Source: an uncultured Porphyromonadaceae bacterium (lineage in GTDB: Bacteria > Bacteroidota > Bacteroidia > Bacteroidales > Muribaculaceae). From it: DNA of 8,206 nt. The translations under genes and the position numbers were made by a program. Below, piece by piece: positions 1-6,003 of the stretch (positions are counted from its first letter, which is position 1; each line of letters opens with the position of its first letter). The notes beneath the pieces are model-generated. The model was not told where the DNA came from and searched no databases. It saw only the letters and a program-made list of their open reading frames with translations. Location: positions 1-8,206 of the forward strand of contig CAMWQF010000116.1 of assembly GCA_947176285.1 (NCBI GenBank), written 5' to 3'.

Positions 1-2
1 GT

Positions 3-695
3 AATACAAAGAAACGACTGAAGGAATATCTTGAATACAAAAACATGAGCATTAGAGAGTTCGAGCGCACATGTGGATTGAGTAACGGACTTGCCATGCG
101 TTTGTCTACAGCAACAAACCCTTCTACACTAAAAAAAATTACAACTTCATGTGATATAAATATAAAATGGCTTCTCTCTGGTGAAGGTACGATGATCAAA
201 AAAGGCGTACAGAACGAAGTGGAAAGTTTAACCCCTAAAGAAAAAGCATCTATTTCTGATGGATTGAAGTCGGGGAAGTTTCGACTTGTGCCGTTGATTA
301 ATATCGACAGTGTCGGCGGGGTACATTCAGAGAATGCTATTGACGTGTCAGAGCAATATGTAATCAAGATGATGCCGTTTGCTGATGCCTTACCCGACGA
401 TGTTGCAATCCTCCAGTCGGGCAATTCAATGTATCCGACAATTCCATCGGGTTCTGCACTGCTTATCCGGGAAGTAAAGAATTGGAGAGAATATTTCGGT
501 TACGGTGGTATATTCGTCCTGTTGCTTAGTGACGGTCGCCGCATTACAAAGGAAGTTCGCCGATATGAGGAAGACCCAAAGAATTATATCTGGTGTGTTT
601 CTTATAATCCTGACGTGGCGGACGAAGAATTACCTAAGTCGTTGATTAAGGGAGTTTGGAAAGTTGTCAAATATATAGCCGATTTCGGTTGGTAA
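3..695 (+). CDS. LexA/CI-like transcriptional regulator with S24 peptidase domain (5' partial)
   Basis: This encodes a repressor-type regulator: an N-terminal DNA-binding segment joined to a C-terminal S24 (LexA/CI/UmuD-like) serine peptidase-fold domain. The first in-window ATG is at 45, but the frame is open without a stop to the left edge, and those codons read as more of the helix-turn-helix (KKRLKEYLEYKN before MSIREFERTCGLSNG). The true start is therefore off-window and 45 is probably internal. Numbered from the ATG at 45, the peptidase domain spans about 82-214. The catalytic Ser is S128 in GNSMYPTIPSG and the catalytic Lys is K169 in RRITKEVRR, spaced 41 residues apart as the family requires. 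Family members repress SOS or prophage-like genes until RecA filaments stimulate self-cleavage. A usual Ala-Gly cleavage pair is not obvious; VGG (90-92) stands at about the expected place, so cleavage is uncertain. It is the first gene of a same-strand series and may control the downstream cargo (inference). Confidence 0.85.
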   Translation, partial: NTKKRLKEYLEYKNMSIREFERTCGLSNGLAMRLSTATNPSTLKKITTSCDINIKWLLSGEGTMIKKGVQNEVESLTPKEKASISDGLKSGKFRLVPLINIDSVGGVHSENAIDVSEQYVIKMMPFADALPDDVAILQSGNSMYPTIPSGSALLIREVKNWREYFGYGGIFVLLLSDGRRITKEVRRYEEDPKNYIWCVSYNPDVADEELPKSLIKGVWKVVKYIADFGW

Positions 696-735
696 ATATA
701 GTTGTGGACTGATTAATAATTACCATTGAAATTTT

Positions 736-1257
736 ATGCAGTATCATTATAATAAATTAGGGTCACCCTGTTCTAATGGCGTTGGCGAGCGACTAACATT
801 AGTTTGGCATAAAACACCATACGAAACATATTGTCATCACGCTTATGTTGATATCCCGTATAGGAACAAATCTCTTTTTAGCCCATCTTCAGCATGGGTT
901 ACTGTTAATACCCAAAGACGTAACATTACAAAAAAGAAAACATTTTCATATGATGAGATTGTCAAGCGATTATTAAACACCGTAAGCATTGAAGGCAACT
1001 ATTGTAGAATTAAACTGAATAGTCCTGAAATATTGGATGCTTTATGCCTAAACGATTGGACTTATTATAAAAATGGTTCGCGAAATAAAATAAAAGCATT
1101 CCCATACAAAATCTCTGTTGAATTAGAGGGCGAGCAATTTTCATGGGATTTTGAATACGACAAATACTTAACTCCATTTTTGATCTGCGAAAAAGTCTTT
1201 TCAGAAATGAGCATGGATGATAAAATAGAAATCACAATCCATTTATCAGAAACTTAA
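736..1257 (+). CDS. Hypothetical protein, 173 aa
   Basis: I do not recognise this protein. It is 173 aa, soluble in appearance, with no signal peptide or membrane segment. It is rich in aromatic residues (many Tyr, Phe and Trp) and looks like a mixed alpha/beta fold: an N-terminal half with likely strands around residues 20-60, a helix-like FSYDEIVKRLLN near 70-82, and a C-terminal half with strands (YKISVELEG, SWDFEYDKY) and an acidic, hydrophobic tail ending IEITIHLSET. The ATG at 736 follows the S24 regulator by 40 nt, and the exonuclease gene starts 25 nt after its stop, so co-transcription is likely. No TAnnTTTG promoter is visible in the 40-nt gap. Codon usage and AT content match the neighbours, and its full-length open frame supports a real gene. 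No function is proposed. Confidence 0.65.
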   Translation: MQYHYNKLGSPCSNGVGERLTLVWHKTPYETYCHHAYVDIPYRNKSLFSPSSAWVTVNTQRRNITKKKTFSYDEIVKRLLNTVSIEGNYCRIKLNSPEILDALCLNDWTYYKNGSRNKIKAFPYKISVELEGEQFSWDFEYDKYLTPFLICEKVFSEMSMDDKIEITIHLSET

Positions 1258-1282
1258 ATCTCCACAAACTAATATAATAATT

Positions 1283-2251
1283 ATGAGCATATTGGATTAC
1301 TTTAGATCATATAATGATGAAAATAATATCATCAAAGAGAAGTCTACGAAACGTTCACATAATCTGCAATCTCCTCGAAGGCGCTCTATGAATGATGATG
1401 ATCGTGATGATTTCGTAGCCATAGATTTCGAAACAATGACTTTCCTGAGAACCTCAGCTTGTGCTATTGGAATGGTAAAGGTTATTGATGGTGAAATAGT
1501 CCAACAATTTTACAGCTTAATTAATCCAATACGAGATGAGTATACCGATAAAGAACCAAATAGAAATATTCATGGCATAGCTCTTGAAACGGCAGAAAAA
1601 GCGGCTCCATTTTCTGAATTATTTGATGAAATCAGGTTCTTTATTGGTACTTTACCCATAATATGCCACAATAAATCTGCCGATATTGCTATTCTTGAAC
1701 AGCTAATGGATTATTATAATCTTACGGGTATCGATACTAGCTCAGCTATATGTACGTATCAATTGACGGGTAAGTCCCTATCGGATTGCTGCAAGGAATT
1801 CGGCATTAAAGAAGAGCGACATCATAATGCTTTGTGGGATGCCGAAGCGTGTGCGCGTATATATTTAGAGTTGATTGGAAAACCGATAATCTCACAAGGT
1901 GGAAATACAGTTTTTGGCGGGCGCGGACCGATGGCTTCTGCACGTGTAGTAGACAAGGGACATCGACACAGACTTGAAGATACTCAAATAAGTAATAAAG
2001 AAACCATTTTTTATAACTCCACTGTCGTTATTACTGGCGTATTTGAAAGATTTCCTGATCGCGATGAACTTGCTTCCAAACTTCAATTATTGGGAGCAAA
2101 AATAACATCCTCTATTTCAAAGAAGACCACTCACGTTGTAGTAGGTTCTGATGCCGGACCAAAAAAGATTGAAAAAATTCGACAACTACAAAGTGAGGGT
2201 GTTTCCATTAAAATTATACGCGAGCACGAATTGGAGAAATTTATTAATTAA
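1283..2251 (+). CDS. DEDDh 3'-5' exonuclease with C-terminal BRCT domain
   Basis: This is a DnaQ/epsilon-like 3'-5' exonuclease fused to a BRCT domain, 322 aa. The exonuclease domain spans about residues 43-200 and all four metal ligands plus the catalytic His are present: D48 and E50 in FVAIDFET (ExoI), D134 in ICHNKSADIAIL (ExoII), and H181 with D186 in RHHNALWDAE, the H-x4-D spacing of the DEDDh class (ExoIII). A roughly 45-residue linker leads to a BRCT domain at about 241-322. It is of the DNA-ligase (LigA) type, with VVITGVFERF, LLGAKI and SKKTTHVVVG. Epsilon-type exonucleases proofread or trim single-stranded or mismatched 3' ends; BRCT domains bind DNA ends or partner proteins. The first 42 residues are charged and probably flexible. 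The gene sits 13 nt before the exported-protein gene and downstream of a LexA-like regulator, which fits a DNA repair or nucleic-acid-targeting role (inference). Substrate, DNA or RNA, cannot be told from sequence. Confidence 0.9.
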   Translation: MSILDYFRSYNDENNIIKEKSTKRSHNLQSPRRRSMNDDDRDDFVAIDFETMTFLRTSACAIGMVKVIDGEIVQQFYSLINPIRDEYTDKEPNRNIHGIALETAEKAAPFSELFDEIRFFIGTLPIICHNKSADIAILEQLMDYYNLTGIDTSSAICTYQLTGKSLSDCCKEFGIKEERHHNALWDAEACARIYLELIGKPIISQGGNTVFGGRGPMASARVVDKGHRHRLEDTQISNKETIFYNSTVVITGVFERFPDRDELASKLQLLGAKITSSISKKTTHVVVGSDAGPKKIEKIRQLQSEGVSIKIIREHELEKFIN

Positions 2252-2264
2252 AAAATCGTCTATT

Positions 2265-2885
2265 ATGAAAAAATTAATTATTTTATTGTTTCTGAGCCTT
2301 TTTTCTCTTAATTTATTCGCTCAGTTTTCCAATGCTCCGGTACCATCTTCGGACTCCAATATCGGCATTACTATAATAGCTCCAGATAAAGAGACAAAGA
2401 TTGAGCCCGTCAAATATTATAAAACAAAAGCAGGTTCGGGAGCTTTTGTTGCCGGTCTTACTTATGGAGCAACCAAGATCAAAAACAAGAATTTTTACAA
2501 AGGGGCGAGCTCCCCGAATAAGGTAAATGAAGGGGATAAATTTCGATTCTCATTTGGGACTGTTCCTGTAAATTTAGTTGCGCAAATGTATATGTTTGCA
2601 CCGCAATACACCATCCGTAATTTCCAATTGGTAAAGCTATCATCCAAAAAGGATCATAGGGAATTGGTTACAGGAGAACTGGGATTATGGAATGGCTATG
2701 ACTCTGGCGTGAAGGAAAGCACTGACATTGACTTTGAGGTAACTGTTATAGATGACACGACCTATGAGGTTACCATAAAAAGTGCAAAGCCCGGAGAATA
2801 CGCATTTGTATTCTCAGATAATGGAATCGGTGCCTATCAAAGCATTTTCGACTTCTCGGTTCCTGACCCCAAAAAGAAAAATTAG
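2265..2885 (+). CDS. Small exported protein of unknown function
   Basis: The protein is 206 aa starting at the ATG at 2265, 13 nt after the exonuclease stop. An in-frame ATG at 2151 lies inside the exonuclease gene and would destroy the signal peptide at the N-terminus, so it is rejected. Residues 1-19 are a classical signal peptide: MKK, a Leu/Ile/Phe-rich core, then LFA before Gln20, the A|Q junction very common in Bacteroidota. No Cys follows, so it is not a lipoprotein; it should be periplasmic or secreted. The mature part is beta-rich with no membrane segment. A compact module is visible at about 85-198, running from FRFSFGTV through FQLVKLSSKKDHREL and YEVTIKSAKPGEYAF to FDFSV, a pattern I associate with uncharacterised exported Bacteroidota proteins. 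No catalytic motif is seen. An exported protein beside an intracellular nuclease is odd, so it may be an independent gene. Confidence 0.75.
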   Translation: MKKLIILLFLSLFSLNLFAQFSNAPVPSSDSNIGITIIAPDKETKIEPVKYYKTKAGSGAFVAGLTYGATKIKNKNFYKGASSPNKVNEGDKFRFSFGTVPVNLVAQMYMFAPQYTIRNFQLVKLSSKKDHRELVTGELGLWNGYDSGVKESTDIDFEVTVIDDTTYEVTIKSAKPGEYAFVFSDNGIGAYQSIFDFSVPDPKKKN

Positions 2886-3034
2886 AAAAAAGCTATGCCG
2901 ACCATAAAACAGATGACATGGGAATAAAATATATTGTAAAATCGGAAACACAGCCGCACATGTATCTTGTTGCGGATACGATGTTAGGTAACCGCAAAGT
3001 ACCATACGCATTCAAGCAATGTTTACAGGTCTAA
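2867..3034 (+). pseudogene. Coding-like remnant or small ORF after the exported protein
   Basis: Between two clear genes lies a stretch whose -1 frame relative to the exported protein is open from the codon after the TGA at 2864 to the TAA ending at 3034. It overlaps the last residues of that protein at an A-rich tract (2871-2892). An ATG at 2918 would give a 38-aa peptide, MGIKYIVKSETQPHMYLV and onward to FKQCLQV. Codon choice and residue composition look like real protein rather than random AT-rich DNA. It could be a 3' extension of the upstream gene lost by a single-base indel in the A tract, a scrap of another gene left by recombination, or a genuine small protein. There is no clear ribosome-binding site. 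An opposite-strand frame also covers the region but looks spurious. Confidence 0.3.
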
Positions 3035-3061
3035 AACATTGACAATTGTAATAATCAATAT

Positions 3062-4006
3062 ATGAATATTGTATTTATAGTTTCACTGATAATAGTTTTT
3101 TCTTTTATATGGATATGTAGAAGAGCCCTATATCAGAAACGACGAGGTAATATAAGGCTTCCTCGTTATTCCCGCATTGAGGGTGAAGATCCTGACCAAT
3201 TAATCCGATGTTTACAAGGTATGGTATCTTCCTATAGCAGTGAAGTAAGACTTGATGTAGGAAAAGTTCAAGAGTTTCAATACGAAACGTTCTTAGTATT
3301 ATGTGCTCAAGCAGAGAAAGCCCATGACTCCGGCAAGATTACGCTATTATACACGAGTTCAATAGTTCACCCATCAGTACGCCATATATTAAACTTATCA
3401 AGATCAAACACCGCTACCCATCATATACATCTCGTAGGGGTAGCGACTCAATTTGTTCAACAATCTAAAATAACGCCTCAAGTCGAAGAGATCGTTTCGA
3501 AGGAATTGAGACGAATAGGCATTAGAGACTATTATGATTTAAACACACTTGTTACGGAAATACTCGGTAATGCATTAGAGCATGGCATAAAAGATCAAAA
3601 AATAAATTGGTGGATGCACCACACAGTAGAAAAGGGTGTGCTGAAATTAATATTTGTTGATATGGGCACAGGTATCGCTTCATCATACCGTAAAGCTGGA
3701 ATTGGTCTTTTAAAGACAGACAAGCAATTGATCAAAAAAGCTATGAATGGTAAAGTTGGATCTTCTACAAAACAGCCTAATAGAGGTAAGGGTCTACGCC
3801 AAATAAATGAAATGGTAAAAAATAATTTTATTTCCGACTTCATTTTAATAACAAATTCCGTAACTTTGCGTTATAATTCAAACAGGTATATAATTAAGAC
3901 CCATCCCAATTTTGTTGGAACCTATTACTCTTGGACTGTAAATAAAGATAATTTTTTGAAATGGCAAACGTGGTTAACATCGCAACAGAATATAGCAAAA
4001 CATTAG
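3062..4006 (+). CDS. Membrane-anchored GHKL (histidine-kinase-like) ATPase with STAS-like N-terminal part
   Basis: The protein is 314 aa. Residues 2-19 form one hydrophobic helix followed by RRALYQKRRGN, so the rest should be cytoplasmic. Residues about 55-130 alternate strand and helix (VRLDVGKV, FQYETFLVLCAQAEKAHDSGK, ITLLYT) and resemble a STAS-type fold; this is a tentative reading. Residues about 155-295 are a GHKL ATPase domain: N box TEILGNALEHG with E166 and N170, G1 box VDMGTGI with D200, and G2 box NRGKGL at 240-245. There is no phospho-acceptor His domain, so it is not a standard sensor kinase; it is closer to anti-sigma kinases such as SpoIIAB/RsbW or to other solo GHKL ATPases. 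Its last 46 nt overlap the next gene, a free STAS-like protein, which is the classical partner of such kinases. The pair suggests phosphorylation- or nucleotide-dependent partner switching at the membrane (inference). Confidence 0.82.
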   Translation: MNIVFIVSLIIVFSFIWICRRALYQKRRGNIRLPRYSRIEGEDPDQLIRCLQGMVSSYSSEVRLDVGKVQEFQYETFLVLCAQAEKAHDSGKITLLYTSSIVHPSVRHILNLSRSNTATHHIHLVGVATQFVQQSKITPQVEEIVSKELRRIGIRDYYDLNTLVTEILGNALEHGIKDQKINWWMHHTVEKGVLKLIFVDMGTGIASSYRKAGIGLLKTDKQLIKKAMNGKVGSSTKQPNRGKGLRQINEMVKNNFISDFILITNSVTLRYNSNRYIIKTHPNFVGTYYSWTVNKDNFLKWQTWLTSQQNIAKH

Positions 4007-4284
4007 GTGGACGATGGATCAGATTAGGAGAATATTCAGGAGAAGATTTTTACAACAAGATCCTCGAACCTAAATATCTTGCTGCTGTTAATAACGGAGA
4101 AAAACTTCTGATAGAACTCGATGGAACCACCGGTTATCCCAGTTCTTTTTTAGATCAGTCATTTGGAGAATTGGCCAGAACTTATGGGGTGGATAAGGTT
4201 CGTGAAGTGATTCAGTTTAAGGCGGAAGTATTTGCTTGGGTTGTAGACTATATAAATAGGGAAATATGGGACAAAACCAAGTAG
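3961..4284 (+). CDS. STAS-like protein (DUF4325 family)
   Basis: The protein is 107 aa and matches the pattern I know for DUF4325 STAS-like proteins. It opens with VNIATEYSKTLGGRWIRLG, then SGEDFYNKILEPKYLAA at about 26-42, a strand KLLIELDGTTGYP, and the hallmark SSFLDQSFGEL at 61-71. STAS proteins such as SpoIIAA act as anti-sigma antagonists, switched by phosphorylation of a Ser at the start of a helix; S61 and S62 lie at the equivalent-looking position, but phosphorylation here is inference. The start at 3961 overlaps the ATPase gene by 46 nt in another frame. It is the only ATG that keeps the conserved N-terminal strand, so the overlap is probably real and points to translational coupling. 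Its own 3' end overlaps the next gene by 19 nt. It is most simply read as the regulatory partner of the upstream ATPase. Confidence 0.82.
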   Translation: MANVVNIATEYSKTLGGRWIRLGEYSGEDFYNKILEPKYLAAVNNGEKLLIELDGTTGYPSSFLDQSFGELARTYGVDKVREVIQFKAEVFAWVVDYINREIWDKTK

Positions 4285-4808
4285 TCAGAGGTTTTCTGTA
4301 TTTCGTTGGCTTAATATTTTCTTTTTATATAGGTTTTTTAGTTGCTAATCTCTTTTCTGAGAAGTTCAATTATTCGGCACAAATAACACTTGCTGACATT
4401 TCTAACATCTTAGTAACAAGCCTTGTTACAATATTTGCTGCATGGTATTTGTCAAAAAAGCTCAATGAAGACCGCTATGCAAAGGAACTTGCAATAAATG
4501 ACCTAAAGGCGATTGAAGAGAATATTTCTTCCGTTGTGGATAAAGCTCATAATCCAGGAGGTGATATTATAGGGCAGCTTATGCCACTTATAAACCAGTT
4601 ACATCATTTGCTTAAACGATTAGAACGCACTTGCGCAATAAATGGCAAAAAAGTTTCAACTGATAGAATTATGAATTCTTTTTTATGCTTTTATGGGTGT
4701 GCGACTAATTTTGAAGATAAACCATTGAACTTGGATTTAATAATTTCATATGGAGACGATTTAATCGTTGAAATCAGAGGAACAATAGCTGCCATTAACA
4801 AGATGTAA
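4266..4808 (+). CDS. Two-helix membrane protein with cytoplasmic helical tail, third gene of the ATPase-STAS unit
   Basis: This 180-aa protein is not recognisable by family. Two membrane segments are clear, at about residues 9-30 and 45-63, joined by a short polar loop (SEKFNYSAQITLAD). The second is followed by KKLNEDRYAKE, placing both termini in the cytoplasm. Residues about 64-125 are charged and helical, probably a coiled coil (LAINDLKAIEENISSVV, then LINQLHHLLKRLERT). The C-terminal 50 residues look like a small mixed domain (DLIISYGDDLIVEIRGTIAA). The ATG at 4266 overlaps the STAS gene by 19 nt, so the three genes are almost certainly translated as one unit. It could be the sensor, the effector (a pore or membrane-disrupting protein) or a scaffold for the ATPase-STAS pair; the sequence does not decide. 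No terminator is evident directly after it. Confidence 0.72.
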   Translation: MGQNQVVRGFLYFVGLIFSFYIGFLVANLFSEKFNYSAQITLADISNILVTSLVTIFAAWYLSKKLNEDRYAKELAINDLKAIEENISSVVDKAHNPGGDIIGQLMPLINQLHHLLKRLERTCAINGKKVSTDRIMNSFLCFYGCATNFEDKPLNLDLIISYGDDLIVEIRGTIAAINKM

Positions 4809-4810
4809 TC

Positions 4811-4854
4811 CCAAACTGGTTTCCATTTTATTACATTTCTCCAAATAGTTTCCA
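4811..4854 (+). repeat. Near-direct repeat CCAAA(N2-3)GTTTCCA
   Basis: Two similar 14-15-bp units, 4811-4825 and 4841-4854, lie just after the membrane-protein gene. Each has an AAA/TTT half-dyad and they share the 3' part GTTTCCA, with starts 30 bp apart, close to three helical turns. They could be paired protein-binding sites, but low-complexity AT-rich DNA could give this by chance. Confidence 0.2.
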
Positions 4855-4911
4855 ACAGGGTTTCGATTTAACACCGCGATATTCATATATTGATTGCTTG
4901 TCCTACTAATG

Positions 4912-4931
4912 ACTATTGTGTTTTCAATAGT
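4912..4931. promoter_or_regulatory. Perfect 7-bp hairpin/dyad in the intergenic region
   Basis: ACTATTG (4912-4918) and CAATAGT (4925-4931) are perfect reverse complements around a 6-nt TGTTTT loop. No T-tract follows, so it is a poor terminator; a dyad operator for the downstream operon or a weak transcript-end hairpin are the alternatives. It lies about 107 bp upstream of the -7 element at 5038. The 4809-5037 interval otherwise holds AT-rich sequence and a short GATG-type simple repeat (4991-5018), with no gene evident. Confidence 0.35.
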
Positions 4932-5037
4932 GTTATATATGCTGCTAATATGCTATATATATGTCATGGAGGTGTTAAAAGTATTTAATTATGATGTTGA
5001 TGATGATGTTTGATGATGCAAAGTTTTGTTAGTTTAT

Positions 5038-5045
5038 TAACTTTG
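5038..5045 (+). promoter_or_regulatory. Bacteroides-type -7 promoter element
   Basis: TAACTTTG matches the Bacteroidota primary-sigma -7 consensus TAnnTTTG exactly. Transcription would begin about 5050-5053, giving a very short leader to the ATG at 5064. The -33 element is not convincing: a TTTG at 5009-5012 leaves a 25-bp gap, longer than usual. Its position is why the in-frame TTG at 5010 is rejected as the start of the next gene. Confidence 0.5.
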
Positions 5046-5063
5046 CAATTAATATTTAGTATT

Positions 5064-5687
5064 ATGGAACGTAATATATTAAATTATACGTTTGTGGGTA
5101 TCCTAGAGAAACCAGTAGTTATGTCATCTATATTTGATGACGATTCATTATATTCTATTTTGGATTTACCCTATGAGACTTTAGTTACTCGAAATGAAAA
5201 CGGCATTATTGTTCAAGCCCAAAATCGTTATATCGGAGTTATACTTAATCCAGAACGAATACTTTTGACTGCCGAAAATCCAGAACAACTATCATTAATA
5301 AAATTAAGACTATTTGATGAATTAAAACGAGTCCATCATTCTCTAAGTTTGGTTGCCTATGGATTAAATTATGAAATAGAATACATAAAGCTTGATAAAC
5401 TTAATAGTCAATGGCTATGGAAAAACTTCATGCATGGCATTCAAGTGGGAGATGTATATCACGAATGCCATAAGTTAGATTTTAGATTAGGGATAAACAA
5501 AGGACAATATTTTAATTTTTCATTTGAACTTAGAGCGAACAATCCTTATGGAATATTCTTAACTTTAAATCATCATCATCAATGTTATCCTCCAACAGAC
5601 GCATCAGAAATCGACATAAAAAAAATGATTGATGAATCCATTGAATTATATTATAATAAATACGAATGTAATCTAGGTCTAAGATAA
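5064..5687 (+). CDS. Hypothetical protein, first gene of a three-gene operon (207 aa)
   Basis: I cannot assign this 207-aa protein firmly. The start at 5064 is chosen because a -7 promoter element lies at 5038-5045, inside the longer frame that opens with TTG at 5010. There are no membrane segments or signal peptide. The fold looks alpha/beta: strands at YTFVGILEKPVV and IIVQAQNRYIGVILN, a helix at EQLSLIKLRLFDELKRV (75-90), strands LVAYGLNYEIEYIKL (97-110), and a C-terminal region with RLGINKGQYFNFSFELRAN, a His-rich turn NHHHQCYPP and a final helix IDIKKMIDESIELYYNKY. The order of strands with an ALGLNY-like motif loosely recalls proteins of the sporadically distributed TIGR04255 type; this is a weak resemblance, not an identification. 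It is followed after 12 nt by the next gene. Confidence 0.68.
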   Translation: MERNILNYTFVGILEKPVVMSSIFDDDSLYSILDLPYETLVTRNENGIIVQAQNRYIGVILNPERILLTAENPEQLSLIKLRLFDELKRVHHSLSLVAYGLNYEIEYIKLDKLNSQWLWKNFMHGIQVGDVYHECHKLDFRLGINKGQYFNFSFELRANNPYGIFLTLNHHHQCYPPTDASEIDIKKMIDESIELYYNKYECNLGLR

Positions 5688-5699
5688 ACAACGACAACT

Positions 5700-6002
5700 A
5701 TGAATACGACTGTTAAATTGTTTGCGAGTGTTTTGTTCGCGTCTGCATGTCCTACATCATCCATATCAATGGTTTGTGGTCATAATAATTTACAGACAGT
5801 GCGACCTATGCCAATTAAAGATTTCACCAACAAATTTATCACTCCAATAAACACTTATACTGCATTTTTTCCCAATCGCTATTTTAGTGCTTTTCCTCCA
5901 AAAAAAAATTATTCAGAAGCGTTCAAAAAAATGAGACGGTCAAAGACTTTGAACGTTATATATAATAATGCTTCAATTGGAGATGTAATATCTGTGGAAT
6001 AA
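5700..6002 (+). CDS. Small hypothetical protein, middle gene of the operon (100 aa)
   Basis: This 100-aa protein is unrecognised. It starts 12 nt after the preceding stop and ends one base before the next ATG (TAA then T then ATG), so it is sandwiched in a tight operon, which is the main reason to believe it. Residues 5-25 are mildly hydrophobic (VKLFASVLFASACPTSSISM); this could be a weak signal peptide or simply a buried helix, and the flanks do not look like a typical lipoprotein. The middle is rich in Pro, Phe, Asn and Thr, then a basic segment FKKMRRSKTLN leads to VIYNNASIGDVISVE. The size and position would suit an antitoxin, adaptor or immunity-type partner, but no motif shows it. Confidence 0.6.
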   Translation: MNTTVKLFASVLFASACPTSSISMVCGHNNLQTVRPMPIKDFTNKFITPINTYTAFFPNRYFSAFPPKKNYSEAFKKMRRSKTLNVIYNNASIGDVISVE

Positions 6003-6003
6003 T

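Noticed and set aside
2151..2264. Upstream in-frame ATG for the exported protein
   Set aside because: It lies in the exonuclease coding region and would bury a textbook signal peptide behind 38 residues.
2814..3011. Minus-strand 65-codon frame opposite the exported protein end
   Set aside because: It is antisense to a clear gene for much of its length, with Cys/Phe/Tyr-rich composition typical of a shadow frame; the plus-strand reading looks more protein-like.
3039..3044. TTGACA-like sequence before the ATPase gene
   Set aside because: It matches a sigma-70 -35 box, which is not how Bacteroidota promoters look, and a proper -10 would fall at the start codon.
4991..5018. GATG-rich run as a possible CRISPR or long tandem array
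   Set aside because: It is too short and irregular, with no spacers; it is only a simple-sequence stretch.
5010..5063. TTG start giving an 18-residue N-terminal extension of the first operon gene
   Set aside because: The extension overlaps the -7 promoter element at 5038-5045 and the GATG simple repeat; the ATG at 5064 is a better start.
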